64,000 nt of DNA from Dipteronia dyeriana (Eukaryota; Streptophyta; Magnoliopsida; Sapindales; Sapindaceae). The notes beneath the pieces are model-generated. The model did no database searches, was not told the origin of the DNA, and saw nothing but the letters and a program-made list of their open reading frames with translations. Within the stretch, counting starts at the first letter, position 1. Every line of letters starts with the position of its first letter. Below, one piece after another: positions 30,231 to 42,326 of the stretch. Both the position numbers and the translations under genes were made by a program. The stretch spans positions 55,395,288-55,459,287 of the forward strand of contig CM065296.1 in NCBI GenBank assembly GCA_032871835.1. Reading direction: 5' to 3'.

Positions 30231-31458
30231 AATTTTCACATTGCTCACCATGTTCATTATTTTTACTTTGCAAACTAAGTGTGCATTGTACAACCAAATT
30301 TTCTCCACTAGCATACTCTACATCACTAGCATCTTCTAAATATGGCATGTCATCTTCATCCTCTCTCTCACTTTCTGATTAAACTGTCCCATCCCTCATG
30401 ATCATTACCCTTTTATTATGACATTCACGTGCCACATGACCATGTCCAAGGCACTTAAAACTCTTAATGCCTCTAGTTTGATTAGGTTGATTCTCACCTC
30501 TACCCTTGCTGCCTATTTCATTTTTGCTCTTAGTTTCATTAATTTTAGGCTTAACAATGGGTTTACCATCCTTTTTACTCCAATTCGGTTACCAAGAAGA
30601 AGAAGAACCTGAATAAGGTTTTGAGTCATACTTGATGCCTTTTCTTTTGAGTTGCCTTTTAATCTTCATGGCCACACCCACCATGTCCTCAATCTCCACA
30701 TAATGTCGCAACTCTACAAGATCAGCAATGTTCTTGTTTAACCTACTCAAAAACCGAGCCATGGTGGCCTCACGGTCCTCCTTTACATTAGCCCTTATCA
30801 TGGCTATCTCCATTTCCTTGTGATATTCTTCTACACTCATAGAACCTTGTGTCAAAGTTTGTAACCGTTGATGCAAATCCCTATATTAATGGCTAGGGAC
30901 AAATCTCCTCCTCATGATTTGTTTCATCTCCAACCAAGTCTCTACGAGTCTTTCACCATTTCTACGCCTGTCTTTACACAATTGATCCCACCAAACAATA
31001 GCATAATCACAAAATTCAACAACAACTAGTTTTACCTTTTTCTCTTCAGAGTAGTTATGACATTCAAAGATCAACTCCACTTTTCGTTCCCATTCCAAAT
31101 AGGCATCCAGATTGTTCTTCCCTTGAAAAGGAGGAATTTTTATTTTGATGTTGCCTATGTTTCGGTCCACACCATCAAAACGTCCTCTCCTAGCTTGTCT
31201 TCTAGGATTAATGTCTAGACCAATTTTGGTAGCTTGGCCATCATCCGTGTCTTCTCCACCATCATATACATCATTGACAAAGGTTGGTTGTCTTCCACGT
31301 CATGGTTCTCTTTGCAATTTGGTAATTGCTTCATCATGTCTTTCTAGATGATCTCCTACATCTCCCATCACTTTGAACATACGTTCAAATTGTTGTTGCA
31401 TTGATTGAATCACTTGATCATTTGAGGAAGAACTCAATTCTTTATCTTTGTTAGACAT
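30231..31458 (-). pseudogene. gypsy gag, broken
   Basis: Start MSNKDKELSSSSNDQ at 31458 matches the intact gag of the plus-strand copy. Stops or frame changes lie near 31300, between 30876 and 30886, and at 30380 and 30590. The zinc-knuckle and WWDQL regions are recognisable. Confidence 0.8.
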
Positions 31459-32104
31459 GTTTAAAACCTGGAAAAAAAATTTAGAACAACCTCACAATCA
31501 CTCCCTTACGTGTTTCTCTCAAAGAATTGATTCACACCACTCGTGTTTCACACAATTATTTGGCTTTTCTCGATGCTAATCTCACCACTCTTGCCTTTTA
31601 CCTCTCTTATTTTGTTCTTTGGGTTCTTAGATTAACTAAGGTCCTTTTAAACAAACAATTCAGATTATGGAAAATTCAACGGAGTGAAATTGGGTAAGTG
31701 TAAAAAAAACAAACAAAAGGTAGGCCATTTAAAGTAAACAAAGATTAGAACTGAAATATCAATTTCTCTCCCAACAAGAATTTTGTTTGTTTTGGTTAAG
31801 AAGACAATATTTTAATATTTCCCAAACCGAAACAAGAATGATATGAACAAAGAAATATTTTTGGAATTTTGCAAGAATTCTTTGAATCCGCAATACTTTT
31901 TTTTGTTGTTTTTTTTTTTTTTTTTTTTTTTTTGCAGAAAACAAAGAAGAATGATAATAACCTCAAGAAGCACAACAATTAGGATGAATTATAGATACGG
32001 TGCTATAAGATGAAGAAGAAAAGAAAGTGATAAAAAAAAACTAAAAGAACAACAAATAATTGGAAATGCAAACCTCAAACTTGAGCCAAGCTCTGATACC
32101 AAAA

Positions 32105-33127
32105 TGATGGAAATCTTTAACTTAGCAACAATACACCCCAATAGCTAAAGCTATGATACATATGGAATGCAATTTAACACCCTCCAACTAATTGAAACAA
32201 ACCCGATCGTTCAAGATTGAAGTAAGAGAAATTATTCTAATCACTTTATCAATGGAATGATGATAAAAGCTAATTAGAACAACACTTTGATTTCCCCATA
32301 ACGCCACAAACTATGAAGTTTGATAAGTTTAAAGGCAAAACAAAGATTTTAAGGTTGTTGAACGCCACAAGCTGAATAAGCTTGATAAGTTCCAAAGTTC
32401 ATGCAAGAACTTAAAAACAAAACACTCACAAAGTGCTCAAATAAGTTTATATTACTAAAATCTCTCCCCTCACATAGAAAAAGCAGCCTTGTTTATATAG
32501 AACAAAGGCCAAGGACAATACAACACAAATATAACTGCCGATTAAATGTGTAACCTCCCACTAAATGACATTTAGACCGTGAATAATGGCCATAAAGTAT
32601 TCAGCCTTTGTAACTCCTTATTCCTAATCAAAGAACACATGAATTCACACTTAACAAAATAAAACCCAACATAAAAACCCAAACTATTCATAAAATAAGC
32701 CCACAAAACCCAACACAATTAAAACCCAAACTAATAAGAAAATAAGCCCATAAAACCCAACATAATTAAACCCAACATAATTAAACCCAAACTAATTATA
32801 AAATAGGCCCACAAAACCCAACATGGCTGAATGGCCTTTTATTCTTCAAGATAGGCTAGAATACTTCATTCTAACAAAGCTGGACTCCTGTCTTCGGGAT
32901 TTGGACTTGTTTGAAACAGGTTAACCATTTTATACTCTTCTTGCATCCTTAGAACCTTGACCAAATCTTGACTAGCTTGCTCCTTCCAAATGCTTTCCAT
33001 TAAACAAGTTAAGGCTTCTTTCATCCTTTTAGCTTTAGCTCTTGTCATTGGTCCTTCATGAATGGTTAAAGGATTTGGATCTTTTCCAACCTTAGTCGAA
33101 TTGTGATCAACTGGCTGGTCCTCATCA
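32105..33127 (-). repeat. 5' LTR of the minus-strand gypsy element
   Basis: 1023 bases; the primer site GCTCTGATACCA (minus-strand TGGTATCAGAGC) is at 32090-32101. It is slightly longer than the other LTRs because of an extra AATTAAACCCAACAT segment near 32765. Confidence 0.93.
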
Positions 33128-34392
33128 AAAGGTGGAGCCACGGTCAGGCGGGTCATGATAGGCACCATAAATATGACCGGCACAGAGATTGGTCATCGTC
33201 ATCAGAGGATAGTGGTCGACACCATCATAAACATCACCATGAGACAATAAGATTACACGGGTTGGCTCATGTGACTCGGGGACAGAATGAAGAGGAGATG
33301 GTGACAGGTATGACGGTCATGCGACAGATCGACCATCGAGGAAAACCTATGGGCGATAGAGATATCGTATTCAAAAGCCTGACCCAGGATGCTGAGAATA
33401 ACATACGCTAGATGGATACGCTAATTAGGCGTTATGGATACAATAAATTGTCTGATGATGATTCTGATAGCCTTTTCACCAGGGACATCCTTCTAACTCC
33501 CTTCCTGGAGTGATTCAGGATGCCACACGTGGAACGGTTCAAGAAAGATACAGATCCTAAAGAACACGTCAGATGATATAAAAGCGCTATGGCCCAGTAT
33601 GCCCACTGTATCCTCTGCTATTTCTGAAGTTTCCACAAACTCTTGGAGACACAAGCTCAAGATGGTTCGGGAGATTGCCTCCGACAAGTATTGGGAGTTT
33701 TAACGAGTTGAGCAGGAGCTTTTCAAGACAATTCCTAGGCAATGTACATAGAAAAAAGTCAGTGACTTACCATTCTCAGCTGAAGTAAGGGAAAGACGAG
33801 TTGCTAAAAAAGTACTTGGGGAGATTTGGTCAGGCGGTCTCAGAAATCAGCAGTGAAAATGATGAAGCAATAATCATTGCATTCATAAATAACTTACAGA
33901 ACGGGCGAATGTCCTTCAACTTAAGGAGAGCCCAATTAACGAGATATGCAGACATAATGGATATGGCTGGAGGATATGCATTAGCCGAAGAAGAAGAGTT
34001 AGCAACAGGAGGTTGCTACATGCATGGAGGGATGTCCGAATAAAAGGATACCGAGTCAAAGGTACCGAACCATAAAGGAAAATAGAAAGGAAATAACAAA
34101 GACAAAAGAAAAGAAGGGAGAAGTGGACCTAATATTGAACTGGCCATGGAAAATTTTCGAGGAAAATACACGAATTATACCCCAATCCGAAAAAAGCAGG
34201 AAGAAATCCTGGCAATACTAGAAGAAATTATGGAAATACTAGAAGAAAAGAATCTGGTGAATGAGCCACGTCGGCAGTCCCAATTTGCTCGGCGAGACAC
34301 GATGAAATATTATAGGTTGCATAAGGAAGCCAGACATGAGACTTCCAAATGTTACCAGCTTGGAGACTATATAGAGACCTTCATTCGGGAAG
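33128..34392 (+). pseudogene. Tat-like gag remnant
   Basis: A decayed gag in several frames. Recognisable pieces: MPHVERFKKDTDPKEHVR and a YKSAMAQYAHC stretch (about 33520-33610), LLKKYLGRFGQAVSEISSEN (33801-34043) and a knuckle-like end, YYRLHKEARHETSKCYQLGD (34299-34370), in which the first cysteine has become tyrosine. This arrangement is typical of Tat/Ogre-type gag. It is cut at 34392 by the Sirevirus-like LTR in the FIREV segment. Confidence 0.8.
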
Positions 34393-36520
34393 TGTTAGGT
34401 TCTAGATTTGTGTTGGATTGATTCCATAACAAAACTTCATTTATTTGTAATGCTTAGTTGCTTAAGTGGTTTGTGATGATAAGAGCTTCAAGGAATAAAA
34501 GCAACTTCTCATGATGCAAAGTTCGTCTTCAAGAGGATTGGTACTATTCTTGGATGCTAAGGTATCGAGATTCTTATTCCTCTTGCAAGGTGTAAGTGCA
34601 CACATACAAAATTCATACATTTGTATCCCTGCATCATAGTGAATCATTTGGTATAACATATTCACACACTTAAAGTTGAATGCTCATGCATTTGGTATGA
34701 AAGTAATATGTTTTGGAAAATGCATGATTAAAGACTATCTCCATGTAGTTTGCATTCTTGTATGAAATGTGTTTGTTTGTTTATATTTTTGTATAAACAA
34801 TCATGGATCTTGAACTTGATTTTAGTCTTAGATTATTCATGATTGAGTTGTGGTCATTTCGGTTACTCATACTATTGATTTCGAGTTCTAAGTCAAAAGA
34901 TACTACACTTTCAACTCACGTTGCATATATAATATTCATCTTCATATATTGAGTGAAATTATTATTTTTTGGGTTGAGTATATTATATTTCCATGTCCTT
35001 GAGTGAGTTCCAGTTCATAATATTCAAACAGATTCAAATTCGGAGTTCGGAGGCTAAAGAACGATCGAAGAACGCGAGAGGAGCGCAAGGGAAGAGGTGC
35101 GATGGCACAAGCCATCACTTGGCACCTTCCCGAGATGGCACGTGGCCATCTCGGCCCCAAAGCCATGCTGCCCCAAGATGCCCACGCGCCATCTTGGGGA
35201 GGTACTAAGGCATGAGGGCAATTTGTTCTTTTGGTTTGTTTCTCTTTAAAACCTCTCATTCCCTCTCTTTCTATACAAGTTGGGAAAAACGAATTTGAAG
35301 AACAAGTGCATAATTTTTCTCTCAACATTTTTATTTTTGTTTTTGTGATAACTTTTTCATTTCTACTCCGAATCACTTGATTTAAAAACCGATTTCGAGT
35401 GTCTTGAAGAGTTGTACAAACTTCAAGCATTTTCAGAACCAAAGGGTGTCTAGAATTTTTGTTGTGATCAGATCTTCAATTCGTGATTTTCATTATTGTT
35501 GTTAAAATCATCTTCTTCTTAGTTTTCTTCTTAGATCTTCTTATCGATTGATGCCTTTTGATTAAGAAGCATGTCTAAGATGATTTTGATATCGTTTTGT
35601 GGTTTGTTGATTTTATTTTCAAGTTTAGCTAGATTTGTGTTAAATTGAATGATTTGTGCTAAACTTGATAAACATGAAATTACTTCTAGCAATCTTTTGC
35701 TCTTATGCTTGATTGACTATTTCTAGTTCTAATTTTATTTTCTAAGAACTAGGCTGTGTTTCAATTGGTGTCTATATCCTCATATCTATGTTCTTAGTTG
35801 ATAACATGCTTAGGTTGTCTAGATACATTTGTGATTGCTATTGATAGTATAATCTAGTCATCTAGTTGCATGTCCATAAAATTTGTTGATTATCATTTTC
35901 TATGGTGAGTGCTTGTTTGCGTTTTGTATTCATGATCACTTAGATGCCTTGTGAAGAGGTAGAAAGTCTCATATCTTAGAGTGATTCTTTGATTTGAGCA
36001 ATTGGAAGTCTTAGCTAGAGTCAGGAGGACTTGGATAGCTAAGCAAGTGGAAGTCTCGACAAGAGGTGTGAGACCTCAGATTTTTGAGTAATGAAGTCTT
36101 GACTAGAGTTGGGAGGACTCGGATAGTTGAGCAAGAAGTCTTGCCTAGGTTCGGGAGGATTTGGATAGGTGAGCAAGGAATCTTCCTAGAGATAGGAGGT
36201 CTTGGATAGAAAGTCGGCTTAGTAGATCACTAGGTTCAAGGATAGAGTGAGAGTGATAGCTTGAAGAGCATGTGTTGATTGCTTGAGTGTGTAACTCTTA
36301 TTTGAAATAGTGGATTTACTTTCGCCGGTGGTTGTGGTATCAACCCGTGGATGTTTCCTCTTTGGAGGTTTACCACGTAAATATTGTGTGTCATTGTTTG
36401 CAATTTTCATTAAGCATTGTTAAAATTGCATTGTTTTTAAAAGAAGATAAAAATTGGAGCATATACCTATTCACCCCCCCTCTAGGTATATTCACACTAT
36501 AAAGATAAAGGGAAATTTCA
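34393..36520 (+). repeat. 5' LTR of the Sirevirus-like element
   Basis: 2128 bases, TGTTAGGTTCTAGATTTG ... GGAAATTTCA. It includes a set of degenerate 40-50 base repeats (35990-36215, around GGAGGACTTGGATAG) and a U5 motif ACCCGTGGATGTTTC ... ACCACGTAAAT (36338-36385). TTTGGCATCAGAGCC follows directly. Confidence 0.9.
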
Positions 36521-36570
36521 TTTGGCATCAGAGCCGGTGTCTAGACGCACTTTGATAGATCTTCTTTGTA

Positions 36571-37370
36571 GTGTTTGTTATCTTCTTTTGTTTCATTATG
36601 ATTAAAGAAATGTATTCTTTTGTGGCTTCTCTTGTTGAAGGTGAGTCTATTGACTTAGATGATCCAAAGATCAAAGATCTTATTCAAGAAAATGAAAGAA
36701 TCTCTAAGATCAATAAGTCTCTCACTAAGAAGTTAGAATATCATGATTGTAGCTCAAAATGTGTTATTGATCTTAATGACAAAATTCTTAATCTTGAGAA
36801 AAACTTGATTGATTGCAATGATAGATTAAGTATTTTGAAGCATGAAATTGAGCAAAGAGATGAATCTTTTGATCGTGCTAGGAGAATTGAAAATATGCTT
36901 AGAGCAAAACTTAATGAGCATGAGAATCAAGAGAAAATGCTTAATGACAAACTTAATGAGGCTAAAGAGATGATTAAAAAGATGTTATCTAGCTCTAACA
37001 AAGTGAAAGCTCTCATTAAGGATGGAAAACCTTCAAGCGACAAAAGAGGTTAGGATATGTTAATAAAAAATCAACTCCTTCATCTAACAAATCTACTTTT
37101 GTCAAAACTTGTAGCAATTTAAATATAGGTACACTCTCTAACGGTAAAGCCATGAATTCTACCGGAGGTGCCTCAACATCAACAATGAAGGTCGAGGAAA
37201 AGACTCAATAATGCCAAAGACAAGCTACATCATCATCAAATGCAAAAGGCAAGACATCTAGTATTGCACGCCAAAGAGGTAAAAATGTGAGAAGGCAGAA
37301 TGAGTTGAATGCTCAAGAAAATGGTAAACTTATCAAATTCATACCTATTTGTCATTATTGCAAACATGGT
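36571..37370 (+). pseudogene. Sirevirus-like gag C-terminal part
   Basis: 36571-37053 encodes a highly charged, probably coiled-coil segment (IQENERISKINKSLTKKLEY, LNEHENQEKMLNDKLNEAKE). The N-terminal gag core is absent, so an internal deletion is likely. A zinc knuckle CHYC...GHIRPRC near 37340-37395 is split by a frame change. Confidence 0.7.
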
Positions 37371-39028
37371 AGGACATATAAGACCTAGATGTTATGAATA
37401 CATTCGTAAATGTAGAATTGCCAATGATTTGCATGATATGTCTTTGAATGGTCCTAGGCAATCATCCATGTATGGATCTAGAATTAGACCTAAGAAGACC
37501 TTGGAAAAGCATGTTGATAATAAATGTGTTGATGATTTGTTTGTTAAATCTTGTGTTGTGCCTCGTTCTACTATGCATAAGAAAGTTGATAATACTTTGT
37601 TTGATTTGTTTGAAAATGTGACTAATGGAGTCAATGTGCCTAAAAACAAGTCAAAGCATGTTAATAAAAGTAGGAATGAGAAACTTGTCAAGAAAGTTTG
37701 GGTTAAGAAAAACACAACACAATGTTTGGTTGCACAATATGCTTTAAGAGCTAATTCATCCTATTGTTGGTACCTAGATAGCGGTTGCTCTAGGAATATG
37801 ACCGGTAACAAGGAATTCTTTAAGAATCTTGTTATGAATGATGATGGATGGGTTACATTTGGTAATGGCACTAAAAAGCAAGTTCTAGGCAAGAGAACAA
37901 TTTGTATCTCCAGATTGCCTAAACTTCATGACACCTTGTATGTAGATGGTCTACAAGCTAATCTAATAAGCATCACTCACTTGTGTGAAATTGTTAAAGA
38001 AGTTAGCTTTAACAAGGATCTGTGCACAATAATCGATAAAAGGGAAAAATTGTTTTGAAAGTCAAAAGGTCTTCGGACAATTGTTATTGTTTAGAGGTTA
38101 ATCCACTAACATGTAATATGGCACATGAGTGCAACAAGCTTGAATTATGGCATGAAAGATTGGGCCACATGAATTATAAAGATTTAAAGAAGCTTGAGAA
38201 ATATAACATTGTTAGAGGTCTTCCTAGTCTTGGTAAAAAGCTTGATGATGTTTGTGAACCATGTCAATTAGGTAAACAAACCGAAGTGTCTAAAAAAAAG
38301 AACACTAATTTTGCTACCAAGAAGCCCTTAGAACTTGTGCATATGAACCTAATAGGACCAATCCAAACCGAAAGCATAAATTGTAAAAAATACATTTTTG
38401 TATGTGTTGATGATTTTTCTTGGTTTGCTTGGGTATATTTTCTTAGAGACAAGACCAAAACTTTTCGTTACTTTAAGAAGTTTTGCAATCAAGTTCAAAA
38501 TGAAAAAGGTTTTGAGATCAAGAAAATATGTCGCATTACGAGTGATCATGGGAGTGAATTTGAAAATGCTAGATTTAGTGAGTTTTGTGATGATTATGGG
38601 ATTTCACATGAGTTCTCGACTCCTAGAACTCCTAAAAAAATGGTGTTGTTGAGAGGAAGAATCGTGTCTTGCAAAATATGGCTAGGGTTATGCTCAATAA
38701 TAAGAAATTCCCAAGAAATCTTTGGGCCGAAGTGGTCAATACCGCATGCTATGTCACTAATATAATTTTTAGAAGGCCCGGCACAAAACAAACCTCCTAT
38801 GAACTTTGGAAGGGCAAGAAGCCCAATGTGAGTTACTTCCACACTTTTAGGAGTAAGTGTTTTATTTTAAATGATAGAGATCAGTTAGGAAAGTTTGATG
38901 CTAAAAGTGATATTGGTCTCTTTCTTGGGTATGCTAATAATAGTCATGCATATAGAGTGTTCAATTTGAAAACTAAGACTATTATGGAGTCTATTAATGT
39001 GAACATAGATGATCTTAGCACAGCTTGA
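37309..39028 (+). pseudogene. Sirevirus-like protease and integrase
   Basis: Protease active site CWYLDSGCSRNMTG (about 37765-37805), pre-integrase WHERLGHMNYKDLKKLEKYN, zinc pair CEPCQLGK, integrase core FVCVDDFSWFAWVYFLRDK and SDHGSEFENARFSEFC, then the C-terminal GKKPNVSYFHTF. Frame changes near 38058 and 38640. Confidence 0.85.
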
Positions 39029-40947
39029 TATGTGTGATGGTAATGGTGTCAATGAACCTAAAGAACATTTGTTAAATGACACTAAAGCACCTATTGATGT
39101 GACTAGTTGTGATGAAAGTGAGTCTAGTCTTAATGATGATAATGGTAGTGTTGCTAGAGAAGAAAGTCAAGAGTTAGAAAATGGTTTGAATGATAATCAA
39201 CAAGATGTTCAAAATTCTAATTCTAGACTTAGGAACGTGCATTACCAACAAGATATCATAGGTGATTTGAATGAAGGGGTTAGAACTAGAAGGCAACTAG
39301 CTAACCAAATTTCATATGCTTGCTACACTTCTCAAATTGAGCCCAAAAATATTAATGAAGCAATTATTGATGAATATTGGGATAATGCCATGCAAGAAGA
39401 ACTAAATCAATTTGAGAGGAATGAAGTATGATCCTTAGTTCCTAGACCAAAAGATATCAATGTGATTGGTACAAAATGGGTGTTTAGGAATAAGATCGAT
39501 GAATGTGGCAAGATAGTGAGAAAAAATCAAGACTAGTGGCTCAAGGATACACTCAAGTTGAGGGTGTAGACTTTGATGAGACTTTTGCACCCGTTGCACG
39601 TCTTGAGTCCATTAGACTTTTGTTGTCCATTGCATGTCTTAAAAAAATTCAAATTGTTTCAAATGGATGTCAAAAATGCTTTTCTCAATGGATACCTTCC
39701 AAAAGAAGTGTCTGTTGAACAAAATAAGGGTTTCTTAGACCCACACTCTCCTAATCATGTGTTTAAGTTGAAATTGGCTCTTTATGGCCTTAAGCAAGCT
39801 CCTAGAGCTTGGTATGATAAGTTGACTCAATATTTTATTGACAACTAATATAGGAAAGGTGGTATTGATAGAACTTTGTTTGTCAAGCATTATGACAATG
39901 ACATTTATGTTGCACAAATATATGTTGATGACATTGTGTTTGGGTCTACATGTAAAACCAAGGTTGATGATTTTGTGAATGTTATGTCAAGAGAATTTGA
40001 AATGAGTATGGTAGGTGAACTCAATTACTTTCTAGGCGTGCAAGTGAAACAATCTAGCAATGGTATCATGTTGTCTCAATCTAAATATGCTAAAAATCTT
40101 GTTAAGAAATTTGGCCTTGAAAGTGGAAAAGAATTTGAAACACCTATGAGTACTACTTTAAAACTTGACAAAGATGAAAAAGGAAAAAATATTGATCAAA
40201 GTCTCTATAGGAGCATGATAGGTAGCCTTCTCTACCTAACGGCTAGTACGCCGGATATTTGTTTTAGTGTTGGTTGTATGCTTGGTTTCAAGTTAATCCA
40301 AAAGAATCTCACTTGAAAGCCGTTAAAAGAATCATTAGGTATATAAAAGGAACACATAATCTTGGTTTATTTATTCCTTTTATACTAGTGATATTCTTGT
40401 TGGATATTGTGATACGGATTGGGCAGGAAACATTGATGATTGTAAAAGCATATCGGGCGGTTGCTTTTACTTGGAGAATAATTTGGTTGCTTGGCTAAGC
40501 AAGAAGCAAACTTCCGTCTCTCTTTCTTCATCTGAAGCTGAGTATATTGCGGTCGGAAGTGCTTGCACACAACTTCTATGGATGAAACAAATTCTCAAGG
40601 ATTATGATATTAATCAAGGTAAAATGACTCTCTATTGTGATAATATGAGTGCCATTAACATCTCTAGAAATCCAGTTCAACACTCACGCACAAAGCATAT
40701 AGACATTATGCATCATTTCATTGGAGAACTTGTTGAGCATTCAATAGTAACTCTTGAACATATGCCTACTAAAAATCAACTTGCGGACTTGTTCACAAAG
40801 CCCTTGGACAAAGAGAGATTTGTATCTCTTAGAAGATCCATTGGCATGATTTGTGTTGATTATTGCTTGTGTGTGGTTATGAGTGGCTTGATAAGCAAAA
40901 ATATATTGCATATCTATTTCTTTGAGAGCAACTCATGTGAGAAGTAA
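39009..40947 (+). pseudogene. Sirevirus-like reverse transcriptase and RNase H
   Basis: RT: DETFAPVARLESIRLLLSIA, MDVKNAFLNGYLPKEV, ALYGLKQAPRAWYDKL and the catalytic YVDDIVFGST (about 39920). RNase H: LSSSEAEYIAVGSACTQLLW, LYCDNMSAINISRNPVQHSR and NQLADLFTKPLD. Stops at 39429 and 39846 and frame changes at about 39660 and 40300 break it. The final 158-codon piece (40471-40947) is open. Confidence 0.87.
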
Positions 40948-42326
40948 TGATCTTTATTAAATAGCTTTTATTGCTTCTAGATCATACACTTATGTCTTTG
41001 TAAATCTTGTTTTTAAAAGTGCACAAATGCTTCTCTTATATGTCTAAGTTTGAGTAATTGAGTTTAAAAACATGTAGGTTATGGATGCATCTTGAAGTTC
41101 ATTGTTTAGTACATGATAGATGACCTATAGTTAGTATCCATTTTGCTTCGGCATCTACATAGAACTCAACGAGCACCTTCATGGAAAAGGGCTACACACC
41201 TTGGTTGTGAAGCCGCCCAATATAGGAAAGGGCTACACCATTGTGATGAGTGAAAGCCGTCATGAAGAGTATACGTGTATGTAAGAAAAATCAAAGAAGT
41301 GTTGAAAAAGAATCTTTAAAAAAAAATATGTGATACAAAGCCTAAAAAGAAATGGAGGAAGGCTTAAAATGGAGTATAGTTGAAAATTGTGATTGCTCAG
41401 GTTGAAAAACAGAAATGGAATGACGAGCCACATGCACACACAATGAACTTGATTGTGTATGTAAGAAAAATCTATTCTAGATAAAGCAAAAATCCGGATG
41501 ATAATCGGTTTGACCTTGATTGGAAAAGCTTTAGATGGATAAGTGTTGAAGTGGTTTGCATGTTGATATCACAATCACTCCTTGTATATATGCTAGAAGC
41601 ATTTTCACACACATTTTTGCTTAATGTGCTTGATTCATTAGCAATGAGAGATTATCTTTGAAAAAGTAATGAAAATCTATGATTCTCTTGTTAATTTTGG
41701 ACAATAATGGTTTACTATCTTTTATTCCTTGAAATGTGTGATTGTGTGATTCCCTTGTGAACAAGTTTACTTGGTCATTAATATTTGGAGCATATGTTAA
41801 GGGGGATCTCAGTTTGTTAAACTTAGTTCTCTAAATAACTTGTTTGCTCACTATCTCATGATTTCATTATGCATCCTTTATAACCTTGTAGGTATTTTTA
41901 ATTGGCATTTATATCTCTCTCTAGGTTGTGTAATATGTTTTTCTCTATTCCTTGCCAAAAAGGGGGAGAAAGTGTTTTCCTCACCATGTTACTTATTTTT
42001 TTATATAAAAGTGAAGACAATTTATTAAGGGGGAGAAGAACTCTTGTTTGCATGAGATAAGAAGAGATAAGGGATTTTTTTTTGTTTTGTATTTGTATAT
42101 TGTTTGTTTATCTCACCTATCTTCTTTGTAGAAGATTTCCTTTGGTTGTTATTGTCTCACAGGTGCTTTGAATGTGTGAAGAAATTCTTGAAGATTCGTG
42201 AAGACATTATATTCTAGGAATATCTCTTTGTAATGTGAGGATGTGAGAATGCAATCAACATTGATTATGAGTGATCATTGTATGGTGAGGTAGAGGTTTT
42301 GTCATGGAATAGCCAAAGGGGGAGAT
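40948..42326 (+). other. Sirevirus-like 3' non-coding region with several polypurine tracts
   Basis: No gene. The purine motif AAGGGGGA occurs at about 41799, 41958, 42027 and 42315; only the last lies next to the 3' LTR. A pair of CAC-rich segments around GGGCTACACA (41190-41235) is repeated. No env-like frame is visible. Confidence 0.75.

Larger units (their letters stand above)
25907..33127 (-). mobile_element. Ty3/gypsy retrotransposon, minus strand, chimeric flanks
   Basis: Same family as the element at 14418-22640 and nearly the same length once that element's solo LTR is removed. It has two LTRs, a Met-tRNA primer site and all domains in order. Its flanks do not match: CAGAT on the left, AAAGG on the right. 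They also lie in different places of the Tat element: the left in the LTR, the right in gag. One RT frame of 497 codons is intact; gag, protease and integrase are broken. Confidence 0.93.

Noticed and set aside
33103..33411. A His-rich 102-codon frame
   Set aside because: It spans the gypsy LTR/Tat junction and cannot be a single gene; its right part belongs to the Tat gag leader.
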